Origin: an uncultured Coriobacteriaceae bacterium
GTDB lineage: Bacteria > Actinomycetota > Coriobacteriia > Coriobacteriales > Eggerthellaceae
Length of the DNA stretch: 64,000 bases
Reading direction: 5' to 3'
Assembly (NCBI GenBank): GCA_902768975.1
Contig: CACXMZ010000008.1
Span: forward strand, 99,111-163,110
Shown: one piece after another, positions 22,719-37,700 of the stretch
How the letters are laid out: each line of letters starts with the position of its first letter
How positions within the stretch are numbered: the first letter of the stretch is position 1
Translations under genes and position numbers: made by a program
Notes under the pieces: generated by a model
Told to the model about the DNA's origin: nothing
Database searches by the model: none
What the model saw: only the letters and a program-made list of their open reading frames with translations

Positions 22719-25700
22719 ATGAGCACTCACGACAAAAACTTTGCAAGCACGCCGGACAAGAAGGGTCGCTGGTCCCGCTTGTTCGGAAGAAGCGAAGCTG
22801 CGCCTGACGCTGCAGTAGGCAGCGGCGCGCATGCCCCCGCGGAGGGCCGCGCCACCCGCTCTTGTGTCAACATATCGGTGTGTGCTGAAAACAGCCGCGC
22901 CCAGGAACGTGCCGAGCGTGCCAGCTCGGCTCAAACCGTTTCTAAGGCCAGGGTAAGTTCTGCCGCTTCGAAGCATGTTGTGGGCGTCTCCTCCGCAGCT
23001 GCTGTGGCAAGCAAGCCAGTCTCCAAGCGCAGCATCCTTGCCGCCATTTTCGCTGCTATGATGGCCGTCATGCTGGCCTTCTCCATGTCGCCCGCACCAG
23101 CCATCGCCGACGACCTTACGAACACCGTGCCGAGCAACGAAGGCTACAGCGGAACAGTTAATACTATCCACGGAAGAACGTTTGATAATGTTCCCGGAGT
23201 TTATCAGTCGAACAGTGATGATTCTATTACGAGCTTTGGTTCTGCTCTTCCGCTTTCTACGATCTACATCAATCAGGATAAAATTTGGGCCGACCAGGGA
23301 AGAGCAACTCCACACGGCGACGTCATATTTACGCCGTTATCAACAGACCCAGGAATTCAACACGATACAACTACTCATCGTGTAGAATACAATCCAACCG
23401 TGGGAAATGTCGAACTTAAAGCCGGCCAGAAGAATGAAATATCCGGACCGTTGTTCTCTTTTACCTTCCCTAATGCGGCCGAATATACCGATGCAGACGG
23501 CAACCTAAAATACGGGGACGTTGTTTTTACGTACTCAAACGCGGTAGCGTTAATAGACCAAAGATATATTGGCGATTTGGGTGGAAAACTCCAAGGAAAT
23601 TATTTCCTTGCGACCGGAGCCAAGCCTACGTGGGGCACCACTGACAATACCAATTTGTCTTCGAAAAATAGTGAAGTCAATAAAGTTGTTAAAAGCATAA
23701 AAGACGGGGAGTCAACGTATGTAGACCAAAATGACACGATAGGCAAAGATTACTATGCCAATATTGGCAATATAAACACGAATCTACCGCAAGTTGGCGG
23801 TAGCATAGATATTACCATCAGCGTTATAGACAAAGAAAAAGTTCCAGTTCCGGGAACTTTTGCCATTGCAACCACCGGAATCAATTTGGACAGAAGCCCA
23901 AGGAGAGGCGCTCATAACACTAGTAAGGCATTGTGGTATTACTACAAAGATTATCCAGAATATTACTATTGTTCCGAAGCCATGAGCGTAAATAGTGGTC
24001 AATACGCGGAAAACATTTACGTCAGAAACAACGATACAACCTTGTCCGATGCGAAAGGCCTCAACGGCTTTTATCCCAACGTGATTAAAGACGAAAATAA
24101 CCACGTTAAGTTTATAGGTGATGCCACAGGTAACAAAGCGAGTTCAGACGGCAGTTACACCTCCGGCTTTGTAACACTTGGAAACGCCGCAACAGGTCTC
24201 ACGGTAACGTCCACGGGGCACGGAAACACAACCGACCATATGAACTCGCCGTTCTTTAACTCTAGTTCATTCTGGTACAAGTACAAGTCTAGCACCGGCC
24301 CTAATGGCAATATTCAGACTACTCAGGAAGGTAACTACGAAGGAAAGCTCACCCTCACAGGGTCAAAGCAGGATTCAGTCCTTGGTCAGGGTACCTATGT
24401 TGTCATGGAAGGCAAAACAATCAAGTACACCATGACCCCGGACTACGGTTATAAAATCCGCACCCTTGAGATCGCTAAGGCTGACGGCACTCTCGACACG
24501 GTCACGTTTAACGGCGAGCTTGTCTCAAAGATGAAAAAAGGCGACGAGCTTGATTGGCCTACGGCGGCTGGAGCAACCGGCAAGCTGAAGTATGAATACG
24601 ACGGAACCTACACCTTTGAATTCCCGTATGCACTCCATAACGAGGAAATCCACGTCGAATGGGAACCCACCACGGCAGACATCCTGGCTCACAAGGCATG
24701 GTCCGACTCTAACGACAAAGACGGAATGAGAAAGGGCGCAGATGGAACAGCTGATTGGCCTAAACTCAAGCTTCAGTTCTCCACAGACGGCGGTGTCACA
24801 TGGGATGACGTAACCGAGAACTATTATGGCAAAACAATCGATAGACAGGATGTTCCTACCGGTTTAGATTCTGGTGTGTATAAGGACGGCATTTACGCCG
24901 TTGGTGCGGATACGACAGTTGGAAACGGCACCGCAAAGCACCCGTATACTTGGGAATACCTGCCTATCTACGAATACGACTCCAATGGTAAAACTGCAGG
25001 GGAAATACTGTATCGAATTGTGGAAGGCACGGAAGCCGAACTTAATAATTCGAGTTACTCCGGCAACAACCCGGCCTTGGAAGGCTACCATGCTCCGGAT
25101 TATCGTGACGTGCAGCAGTTCAACCTTCTTTCCAACGAAACCAAGACTATCGACGGTCTTCAGATATATAAAGACGGATCCAACAAAGAATACGTGCGCA
25201 AGTCGGACAACAAGTATTATCCGGTGACTAATTGGGTTGCAGGAACGACAGCCGCAGAACCGCAGCCGACCGGAACGATGACTCCGCTCAAGACGGGTGA
25301 CCCGAAATCGATAGAGATAAGCGGAACGGAGTATCAGGTTCAAATTAATAAATCCAACAACGCGAAGTATCGTAATCAGGAATTTGTTCAAATCGGTACT
25401 AATTGGTATAGGGTTGTCTATAACGAGAAGAGCGATGTTATAGTCAAGGTTCCGACAGATCCTGACGAACTTACAGATTTCAACAAAATGCAGCCGTCCA
25501 CCTTGAATGGCTTTAACACTGCAGACAAGGCCGACCCCTATAAGTCGGTAGCCGTAAGGAATGAACACCTTGTGTCGGATATCGACGTTGAAGTGACCAA
25601 GGAATGGAACGACTCAGCTCTCTATGACGCTGCTGCGCATAAGCCTATAAAACCAGAAGGCGGCGTTCTTGCTGACAACGAATATGACAGGAAGGACATT

Positions 25701-28700
25701 ACGTTCGTCCTCCATGGAACCATCAATGATGGCGCGACGGTTGTTGATCTGAATCCGAACGATCCGGACAGCGATGACCTCGAAATCACCCTGAGCAAAG
25801 ACGAACTCAACAGCAGAGCGCTCACAGCTAATAGCGCGACTGTCTATCGCGACAAAACCGATGGCAAGTTATATACAAGAACAGGGGAAGGCACTGCGGG
25901 CAGCCCCTATGTTTACTATGATGTAATTGCAGTTGATGATAAAAATACCTCTACAACAGGAAGCTCCTCCAGCACGCAAGCGGCCTTGCAGCCTAAGGAT
26001 GATAACGTGGAGGAAGCGTTTAACAGCAATGGCTACAAGATAGACGGCTCGAATTATGGCGTTATCTTTGAAGGCCTTCAGGCATACTGCGACGGTCAGC
26101 TTATTGCATACACCGTCACAGAGAAGATGGATAAAGCTGATTCCTTTACCGTTACGGGTGGCACGATTACTACTGAAAAAGACGCCTCCGATAAGGTAAC
26201 TGGTTTCACTATGTCCAACCTGGATAAGGTGGAGAAGAATCAGGACCTATTGGGCTATAAGGCCAACTTTACCAACACGCCAATTATTGAGGACAAATAC
26301 GAGCCGCTTCCCGTTAAGATAAAGAAGCTTGACTCATACACGGGCCAGCCGCTTGCAAATGCCGAGTTTACTATTTATTCAGACTATGCGACTAAAGAGC
26401 CGCCTAGGAACAGCACGTATAAGCAGATTGACGGGCTGACTGTCCTTGTTGACGGTAGTGACAATCAGTACGTTAAGAAGGCAGATGGAAAGTACTATGT
26501 CGTAACTGGTGACACGATTGGCGCTGAGGCAAATCCGCAGCCTTCCGCTGCAGACCTTAATAAGCTCGAAAACGAAAACTACAAGAGGGTTTATGAGAGC
26601 GATACAGACAGGGTAGGGCTTGAAGTCTGGACCGACAAGAACGGCCACGAATACGTCCTGAAGAGTGGTAAGTACTACACAGTTGACCTCGAAGGCAAAG
26701 TTGCATCTACGGAGGCTAATCCACAGCCAGATGCCAGCAAGCTTAGCAAAATAAAAGTTCCCGGTGAAGTAGACGAAATCGTAGTCGTAACCGATGCAAA
26801 CGGCGAAGTTACTATCAATTTCAACAGGTCGGGTATATATACCATAGAGGAAACAACAGCTCCCGATGGATATAAGGGCGACACTAAGACGTATCAGATT
26901 GAAGCAAGTACGGAGCTCAAAAAAGTCATATACAAGGATCCGAACGAAAACCATGAAACCCATTGGTGGGAGAGGCTCTATGAACTCATCTTCGGTCAAA
27001 GAACAATTAAGCCAGAAGATTATCCAAACTGGGCTCAGACAGACGACAGGACAGGCGTACTCACGGTCAAGGACGACCCGCTTACCGCCCATGTTTTGGT
27101 GAGGAAAGTTTGGGATGACGCCAACGACCAGGACGGCAAGCGCCCGAAGGACGGCGACACAGCAAATCTTCCGAAGATGGAGCTCCAGTATACAACCGAC
27201 GACATTAACGACCCGGCGGGCACGCCTACTTGGGCAACGGCCCAGATTTACGATCCAAACCGTAAAGACCCATCTACGGGCGAACTTAGTCCCGGTTTGG
27301 TGAACGTAGACACCAAGCAGACCACTTATGCCGGTGGCGCAATCCATAAGGATAATTACAACGCCTATACATGGACCGACTTGCCCGCATACCGCGACGG
27401 CAAGGTTGTCTATTACAGAATCGTAGAAACCAGTCCAAGGCTAGACGATAACACTTACGAGCTTACGTCCAATAAGACGGTAGCAACGGGCGACGAAAAC
27501 TTTAAGCTCGTTGATGACAACACCAACACTACGAACCAAATTGTAGAAGTAGTTAATACCCATAAACCGCAGACCTTAACCATTCATGCTATTAAAAACT
27601 GGGTTGACAACAACGACCAGCTGAAAAACCGCCCGGATAAGCTCAAAATTGCTCTCTGGAGGGATGTAGATAATCAACCGACTAAGATTTTCGAGTTTTA
27701 TCTGGACGGCACAGGGGAACACCTTCCGAATGAAAGCGATTTTGATGCTGACGAGAGTGGTCTGCCGCTTGATGACACTGAGCAAGCTGCGTACGAAGCT
27801 GCTGTGACAGCTGCACAAAAAGTGCTGGATGGTGGTGTTTATGAAGTAGATAACCTTGATTCCAACACTTGGGAGGCAATATTCAAGGATCTTCCCGCAT
27901 ACGCTAACGGCGCGCCTATCAAGTATCGTTTGGAAGAAACCTTAGAAGGGGCCGCCAAAACATGGTACGTAGAGAAATACTTTGTATCGTATACCAAGAC
28001 CGATGACACGCCCGTGAATAAAGAAGGCGTAGACTCGCTAATCGCCAACGACGTCAAGCGCACCTTTGTGACGAATACGGAGACGGTAGAAATAAGCGGG
28101 ACTGCATATACGGTCTATGAAGGGAACGGTAAGAAGTATGTAAGGACCGGCGACGGAACAGGAACACCGGCGTATACATATTACGAAATCCAGTCTGACG
28201 GCTCTGTAGATTTCAACACACCCGCAGACCCGCAACCAGTTAATCCAACCGAGTCTACTATTACTACAGAGACAACGGATGCCACCCTTAAGGTAGCCAA
28301 CACCAGCAAGAACAATGCAACGACCAAGAAGTTCTGGCTTGGTGGCTCCAACGCCAATATCAGGTTCCAGCTCTATAGGACGAAAGTTGACAGCTACACT
28401 AATAAGGACACGTCCGAAACCATAACCGCAGAAGCGTATCTGGCACTGCCTGCAAAGGCCAAGGGCAATTATGCCGTTAACCCGGAAAATCCAGACGAAT
28501 ACATCAATATCGATAATTCGTCTGACGTTATTTCTGCGACCGATTATGAGAACCTTCCTAATGTAGGAAAGATTAACTACAAGGCCGTTGTTCCTGCAAT
28601 GGACGAAGTTGCAAGCACCGCAGATCCTATTAAAACAGGCACAAAGATTACTATCGACTCCGGCACATATGCAGGGGAACATGATGTATACAACCACGCC

Positions 28701-31700
28701 AACGGTAAGCGTTATGTTTACATTAACACCGCCGGTGAAGGCCAGCCAGAAAAAATGGAATGGCACGAGATACTTGGCGAGGGTACAAGCGCGGACCCAT
28801 ACACCATCGATCCTGCCGAGGCTGAAATCAAAGTTAAGACCTGGACGCCGTATGACTTAGACCCGAGCGGTAATCCCCAGTATGTAAGCAAGACCGATTC
28901 AACAGTCATAAACAAAGAAACATATGACGCATTAACCGACGAACAAAAGGCAAATTACGAGATTAAGCCTAATCCTGTTTGGGAGAAGGTAACGGACATT
29001 GCAGAGCAAGGCCAACATCTCTTTGTATCCAGTGCGTTTAGCACGGTTTTGGGCCTTCCGGGTGACGACGAGCAGCATATCTTTGAGAACTTGCCGGACA
29101 TGGACCCGGTTACTTTAAAGCCGTATGCATACCGTGTATTTGAAACCACTACGGCCGGTAGTTGGACCGACGAACGTTTCGAAGGCCACTATAGCGAAGA
29201 CGGTCTTACCGTTACTAATATCAACAAGCTGATGGAAGAAGGCTCGGCTGACGTTGACGTACTTAAGGACCTCACCGGCAGGGAATGGAATGCCAAGTTC
29301 AAGAAGACCAATAAAGAGGCAGATAAGGATGAGTTCTTCTTCTGGATCGAACCTATCAGGGACATAGATGAAACTACCGGCGAGATTATAGAATTCTCGG
29401 ATTCTGCAGAAGACCAGGCCGCCAAGGCCAAAGTGCCGCTGCCAGGCGACGGAAAGCAATGGGGACGTGCGGTTGAAACGAACACAGCCGTTGGTACGAC
29501 TGCGCGCGAAGTTTCGTTCTCGCCTATCCTATACGATGCAACAGATATCGATACCGACACCAAAACATCTACCTTCTACTACAAGGTTTACGAGGCCAAG
29601 GATGACCAAGGAACCATCGTTACGGAAAAGGACGACAAGGGCATTACCTATGACGGCGCGCTAGTGACAGATTCTACTTCGGGCGAGACGGTTTGGAAGC
29701 CCAAGACTGAAGTTATGAAGGTTGTTGCCACCGCCGACGCTAACAACGTGGTGACGGCTGTACACAGCTGGGAAAAGATTATTAAAGATAAAACTACTGG
29801 TGCAGTAACCGGCATTGAATGGACGACTCAGACGCCGGTATTCGAGAACAAGTATTCATCCGAAGGCGTAGCCAAAGAGTGGATAGAGAAGAATATCCAG
29901 AGCCGCCAGTGGGTTGACTATGCCAATGAAAATGGTGATGCATTCCAGTTCACCATCACCAGCATCGCAGGCGCCAACCTGAATACCGAAGGGGCCACAC
30001 CAGACGATTCCTACGTTACCATGCCGCTGGTTACAAGCAACACGGACAAGAACCCGCAGCACGACCTGCAGCAGCTTTCAAATAGCATGTGGGCCTTTGG
30101 CGTAAACGGCAATCCGTATTCGGGCGAACTGCTCGGTAGTAATGGTGAAGCCTACTTTATCTACGAGCTTACAGAAAACAAGAGCGCGACGTCTAATCCT
30201 ACAAGAGACGAATTGGGTCTCGATGACTACACCGTTGACGGCCTGACCTACGATGACAGCAAGATCTTTGCCAAGGTAAAGGTTACCGACAACTGGGATG
30301 GCACCCTAAGCTTTGATGTTCGCTATTATACGGACGCCTCCTGCAAGGACGGCACGGACGGCACAGAGATTACAAACCATAAGGCCTGGATTGTTGACAA
30401 GCTATTAATTAACCACTACGTAAGTAAGGCTGCCCCACCCGTAACTAAGGGGGTTGAGGAATACAACGCGTTATCTGATGCAGAAAAGGCAAAGTACGAA
30501 GCGGTTTATGACTACGTAATCCAGACTGACCCGTTTGCTGATGTCATATCAGCCGCAGACTATAAGGCTTTGACTGCCGAAGAAAAGGCCAAGTACACCA
30601 ACCGCTTGAAGAGGCTGCTCACGGCTGACGAACGAGAGCAAGCTGAAGCCATGAAGGCTGCGGACAACACCGACGGACTTGCCGCTGCAGGATATAGAGA
30701 AATAAACATTGCTCACTTCGACAACCGTGAGACCGTAGATATCCCGGTTAAGAAGCAGTGGATCGACGGTCCGGCAATCGAAGATGTTACCCTGCACCTG
30801 GAGAGACATCTCGTTCCGCTTTCATATGAGACCCAACTGGATGGAACTGGTGGCCTCAACCTCATCGATGAATTGATGGAGAGTTGGAAGCCTGAAAGGT
30901 ACACCAAGAAGACGGATCCGAGGGTCGTCATTACACCTGAGGACTATGCGAAATTGACCGAGGATGAGCAGGAAGAATATGAACTAAACGGTGACTTCTG
31001 GAAGAAACTGGGCTACCTCCACGATGTTGAAAGAGGTTTATTCCTTAAAGACGGAAAGCCAAATTATGACGACTCAACAAACAAGATATCCAGCGTAAGC
31101 TTTGACGGAACAACTCCCGAGGGCGAACACAAGAAGGACTTCGTCGAAGGATTCAACAAAGACCTGCCCAAGTATGTTGTCAAAGACGGCGTAACCTATC
31201 GTGCAATTTACAGACTGACAGAAGACGACACGTCTGACGCATACACCAGAGAAATCGATCCTCAGTACTATATAAATGAAAATAGCTTCAAGGATAAGGA
31301 TGACAATCCAACAGGTGCCCTCGTAGTCAAGAACACCGTTGTAGCTACCAACACGGCCAATATCGCTGCGGTTAAGCAGTTCCAGGGCCGCAAGTGGCTG
31401 ACTACAGACGACTTTGAGTTCGAACTCATTCCTGTCGGAAAAGCTAAATATAATGACAAGGATGAGATAACTGAAATTACTCCGACCACAAACATTCCAA
31501 TGCCTACGGAAACGTATGTAAATGCCGAAGGCAGGATTATTACTGCAGAAGAATACGACAAGCTTGACCCAGGCGCGCAAGCGGCCTATACACCCATGTC
31601 CACAAATACCACCGATGCGGAAGGCAAGGTAGAGCAATCCACTACGCATGCCAAGATAGACACGCAGGTGGTAGACCCGAATGGCGACCTGGAACGCCTG

Positions 31701-34700
31701 GCACGATTTGGTGCTATTACTTACAAGGTAGAGGACCTTGAGTACGACAATACCGACAAGCACATGCAGGGCGACTTCTACTACATCATGAAGGAGAAGC
31801 TGCCCACGATTACTACCAGCAACCAGCCGGTTGAATGCGTCATTATCAAGAAGACGCAAGGCCAGCCCGACGAAACCAGGACGGTAGAAATCACAGATGG
31901 CAATCTGCCGACCTTGCTAGAGGGCGAGCGCTTTAAGTCCGTCAAGTTCAGTGACGGTATCACCTACGACTGCGACGAGCATTACGTACATGTTAAGGTG
32001 CGCGAGAACCGTACCGGACAGCTCCAGGTACAAGTTGCCTACGACTATGATGATCGCGCCGACATTGCAAGCGGCACCCAGTTCACACCGGTATACACCA
32101 ACCGCTACGACGCCGACACCGACGTAGTAGTTAAGGTCTACAAGCACCTCATGGGTCGCGATTGGGCAACTACCGATAAGTTCGACTTCATCATGAACCC
32201 GATTGGTGGCGCACCATTTGTAGATACTAATATGGCGACAGATACAGAAGCCAGTATTGACTTCCCGGCTAAGAATGACGACGACGGCACCCATGACAAA
32301 ATCGTTGCTGCCCTTGAAAGTGGCAAGGCTGCTCACACCGAACGAGGCGCACACGTTAAGCGCATGACGATTGGAACTGCCGATCTGGGCAAGGACAGGC
32401 AGGAACTTCTGATGCCGTCTATCCACTTTACCTACTCCGATCTTGGCAAGACTGCACCTGCAGGCGAATATAAAGAGGTCACACCTGAAGCAGCAGATGA
32501 CCCGAGTGCAAAGGGTTGGTACGAGAAGGAAGACGGCACCTACAAGCTAAGCGAAGACGATACCGTAGACGGAAATAAGACCTACTACGAATTAACAGGA
32601 ACAGTCAAAGATAAATACGGTAAGCCGCTGGCAGCCGGAATGGCCTACGACCAGTTCATGTATGCCTTCACCGAAACAACGGCATACGGCGCAAACGTAG
32701 AAGACCTTAACCCCGACACGGATACAGAATACGTACGCATTACCGTATACGATAACGGTGACGGTACACTTGGTTACTACACCGAATTCTTTGCCGACGA
32801 ACATGCCACGAAGCCACGTGTCCATCCGCATAAGGAAGGCGAACCTGAAGTAGCAGCCGATGGCGCACCGTTTGTCAACCAGATGAACAGGGACCTGACC
32901 GCAATCAAGGCCTGGGCTGGTGCGGCTACCGAAGATGTGACCTTGAAACTCCAGTGGTCCATAACCGGTGAGGACAACTGGTACGACGTAGAGGGCACAA
33001 ACTGGTTCGACAATATAGAAGGGAATAAGGTTATTCCTAAGGGTGCCAAGGGCAAGGAACTCATGGTAACCTGGGAAAACCTCCCGGCATACGCCAATAT
33101 CACGCGTCCTAACGACAGAACAGGCGCGTCCGCCGACGACGACAACCTGAATGATAAGTGGATCTACTATCAGGTAGTTGAGGTTACTCCGTCAGGGGCG
33201 GAAGTACGTTACAACCAGGATGCATATGCCTATGGCGACAAGATAAGCGATACAACAAAGTACAAGACAGATCCGTACCATACAGGTGGCGAGTATAAGG
33301 ACAAGACCGATCCTTCAGATCCGGATGAATACATCGAGCCCGGCGATCGCGTAAAAGAGCTTCATGTCACTAACTTCCCGAAGGAAGAGACGGCAGATGC
33401 TACCTTTGGTGTAGTTAAGCAGTACATCGGTAAGAACTGGACCAATGAGACATTCACATTCCAGGCAACCCCGGTTAGGAGTAAGCTCGGTACCGATACG
33501 GACTGGGTGAACGAGGGTGCAATACGTACCATCAAGAACTACGTCCATAAAGAAATACATACCGTTATCACTGAAAAAGAATACAACGATCTACCGGACG
33601 ATGCTCAGGGCGATTACACTCAGGATCCTAACGATGAGAACCAGTACATCAATAAGTACACAGGCGCTACCAAGGACAAGGAAGCATATGAAGCATTGCC
33701 TAAGGGTGAAAGCAAGAATGCTTACGAACAATCACCTGATGTAACTTCTACCAACAAGCTGCCTGCCTTTAACACCGGTAAAGACAAGGCAACAGCAAGC
33801 CCTAGCACTGAAGAAGTAAGCGTTAACGAGCGTGAGGCTAAGTTCGAAAATGCCATCACTATTAAGCGCAGCGACCTTGCGTACAACTCAGTTAACGGCA
33901 AGGTAGAAGGCTACTTCGTATACAAGATTAAAGAAGTATTGCCTCCTGGTGCGATTGAGACTACTGAAGTTTGCGGCCAGAATGAAGCAGGCGAGGACCT
34001 TTACTACTATGTAGTAAGAGACGAGCTTGGCAATAACATCAAGTTCACGCAAGAAGAGCATACGGTCACGATCTATGCTGAAGACAATGGTGAGCAAATT
34101 AATCTCTCCATGAGCTATGACGGTCGCGACGCTGGAACCTTTGTACCGGTATACACCAACTATGCTCTTCTAAAGACACCTATCGAAGGTACAAAGACCT
34201 GGGTAGGCGGCGAAATAGCCGACCACGACAACGGTACAGTTACGCTCGATCCGAACGATGCAAGCAAGGTTACAGATACTACAGACAAACTGGGCCTCCA
34301 GCTTTATCGTAAGCTTAATAATGATGACGAAACCGAAGAGAAGGTAACCCACGACGGTTATAAGAATACCGGCCGCGAGCTCAAGATTGTTTGGGCTAAG
34401 ATTTCCTACCATGACAAGGAGATAGAGGCAAAGGTCGAGTCGGAAGACGAATCGGTTGACAGCACTAAGACCTATTACACCTACGATGAGGCCGGAAAAA
34501 CCTTCGATGAAGTAACACCTGTCGGAAACGAAAGTCCTAAGGAGTTGCACTGGTACGAAGATGGTACAAAAACCATCCAGGTACCTGCGTATGACAAGCA
34601 GGAAGGTAAGGACAATAAGGGCACATATACCTATACGGTAATGGCCGTTGACAATGACGGTAATTACGTCCGTCCGTTCCTCGATGCCGTAGACGAAGAT

Positions 34701-37700
34701 GGATATATCTACGACTACTACGTGAAGGAAACGAACGTCCCGCGCGACTACAAAGAGTCTATAGATGGTTTGAAGGTTACCAACACCAACATTAAGACCG
34801 CGGACGTTCCAGTTACCAAGGAATGGAAAGACGGGCCCGCCATTGAAGATGTAGAACTCCATCTGTACCGCATGCTCGTTCCTGTAAGCCAGATGCAGGG
34901 TAAGAGCTACGATGACCTAGAGACCTTGGCCCAGACCTACGAGTGGAAGCCGGTCGGCCTGGCTTATACTGCAAAGCGCACAGACTTCGTAGACGGCGAC
35001 GGCAATCCGAAATATGACGAAGGCTCAGAAGATACCGCCAGCATAAGCTACGATGGAACCGACCCCGAAGACGACCATCATAAGCACTTTATCGATGGCT
35101 TCAATAAAAAGCTTCCGATGTATGTAACGCTTGAAGAGCCCGACCCAGCAGACCCGGATAAAGTAGTGAGCGTTGACTACAGGGCTGTTTACAAGCTCGT
35201 AGAGGACGAGACATCCGATGCGTACAGGACTACATATAGGACCGTGAATAACGGAAGTACCGTTGACGACGCAAACGGAAACGGCTACTACCTGAACGAG
35301 GGCGACAACCCAATAGTAACTAACACGGTTACGGCCACCAACAAGGCGTATGTTGCAGCGGTTAAGCAGCTCCTCGGACGCGACTGGCAATCGAATGATG
35401 ACTTCCCGTTCATTCTGGAACCGTACGGCAAGGGCACATATAACGAAGACGGCACCTTTAAGGAAGTTGACACGAGCGCTGCCGCAAAGGCTACAGTTCC
35501 TATGCCCGAGGACGACACCGTACGCCAGTCTGCAAGCACCAAATACGTGAAGAAGGACGGTACGAGCGACCCGATTACGGCGGAAGAGTATGAACGCCTG
35601 TCTGACGATGAAAAGAAAGCCTACGTGGTAAGCGAATCTACTACGCATGCCAAGAAGGATATGGACATCGTTGATCCCAATGGCAAGCTGGAACGTCTGG
35701 CACGATTCGGCGCAGTCGAATACACGGTCAACGACCTGGTTCACGACACTACAGACAGGCATATGCAGGGCGATTTCTTCTACCTGATGAAGGAAGAAGT
35801 GCCTGCAGGCGCCAAGCTACTTGAAAATGGGGAAGAAACCAGCACTACCTATGCCGATGCTTATGCGCAAGCTGCGCAAGCTGCAACAAGTGTCGACGAT
35901 CTTGTTAACGCCCTCAAGGGCAAGATGTTCAAACTGGGCGACATAACATACGACGGCACGATACATAAAGTCCACGTTAAAGTGCGCGAGAACCGTACTG
36001 GACATCTCCAGCTACAAATTGCCTACGACGAAGAGACCGAAGGCGACGCCAGCACAGGTACTCAGTTCACGCCGGTTTACACCAACACGATTGGCGCCAC
36101 GACCGAATTTAAGGGCACCAAGGTATGGGTGGACAACAAGACTCACGACAACACCACGGAACTGAAGAACAAGCTGATTCTGCACCGCGATTGGGAAACC
36201 ACAACGGAAGGTGAAACGCCTACCCAGCACACCGAAGTGGTCAGTGACTACCACATCGACTGGGACGGCAATAACTTCACAATTATCGGCCTGCCGAAGA
36301 CGAACGAGGACGGCGCTGAATACACCTACTGGCTCCAGGAAGTTAAGCTGAGCGACGAATACAAGCTTCCTGAATACAGCGATGGCGAGCAGGGCTTTAC
36401 GCTCGAATTCGATAGCGCCGACGACGCTTACAAGACCGACGAAGCAGGTGTTATTTGGGTCAAGAATGGCGTGGTTGTTGATGGTACAAATCGTGATGGT
36501 TCCACTGCCCAGGGCATCAAGACTACCGGCGCAATCACCAACACGCTCGAGACGGGCATAATCTTCGTCGAGAAGTGGTGGGATGACGAGAATGACAAAG
36601 ACGGTGTCCGCAAGAACACCTCAGCCACGGTAGCTCTGTGGAAGAAGGTTTGGGATCCTACGCTGAACAATGGCGCGGGTGGATACGACGACACCAAGAT
36701 TGAAAAGGTCACCGGAACCATTCCTGCACAGGAAGGTGCAACAACGGGCAGCGATTCCATGGATCGCAATGTTCCTACGGGATATCAGGGTTCAGAGACA
36801 ACTCCGACAAAGAGTGTTGTAAGCGTAACTGACAACCCAACCGGTTACACATGGAACAATCTGCCGGTATATGAAAAGGTTACCTATACCGAAGATGGCG
36901 AGAAGAAGACCAAGCTGGTCAAGATTCCGTACGTAGTCATCGAAAGCGACATCGATGGTTATGTGACTACCTATACCTGCAGTGAGACCAAAATTGACGC
37001 CCCGACTGCGGCCACCTATTATCCGCTGTATAAGGCTCCCGGTCGATCCGCTGTTGTGGACCAGGCTGGCTACCAGAGCGCAACGCTAGATGCAGAAACT
37101 ATAACTGAAATTGATGAAGACTTTAATGACTATGAGGTCGATACCAACACCGGCTACTTCTATGTCAAGAACGAGCGCACGCCGAAGGTTAACGAGATTG
37201 TTGTTAAGAAGGCGTGGGACGACACGAAAGACGGCGTTGACTACTCCGCGAAGTATCGTCCTGAAACCATTACGGTGAACCTGACCGCTACCACAGCTTC
37301 AGGTGATCCTGCCAATGTCTTTAATGACAATGGGGATATCGACCAGACAGCTGGCACTACAAACCTTAAGACCATTACTCTTACCAAGACGAGCAACTGG
37401 GCCGAGCAGACGGTTAGCGGCCTGCCCGATACCTACAAGGGCGAGGCGGTTACCTATACCGTTACGGAAAATGTACCGGATGCATATAAGCTTGAATCCA
37501 CCAATAAGACGGCTAAGTATTCTCATAATGCTGGTACGCAGGCGGATCCATACAAGTATGATTCCGACGATCCTACAGATGCAACCAGCACGCAGCTCAC
37601 CTACGAGTTTACCAACGAACTTGAAACGGTTGACCTTGTGGCGCGTAAGGTTTGGGTCGACGGCGACGCTGACGAAATCAGTGACAAGCTGATGACGGGC

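Noticed and set aside
23920..24040. Possible thioester adhesin domain in the head (YYYC...GQYAENI)
   Set aside because: Cys and Gln are far too close together in sequence and the flanking residues do not fit the thioester-domain pattern.
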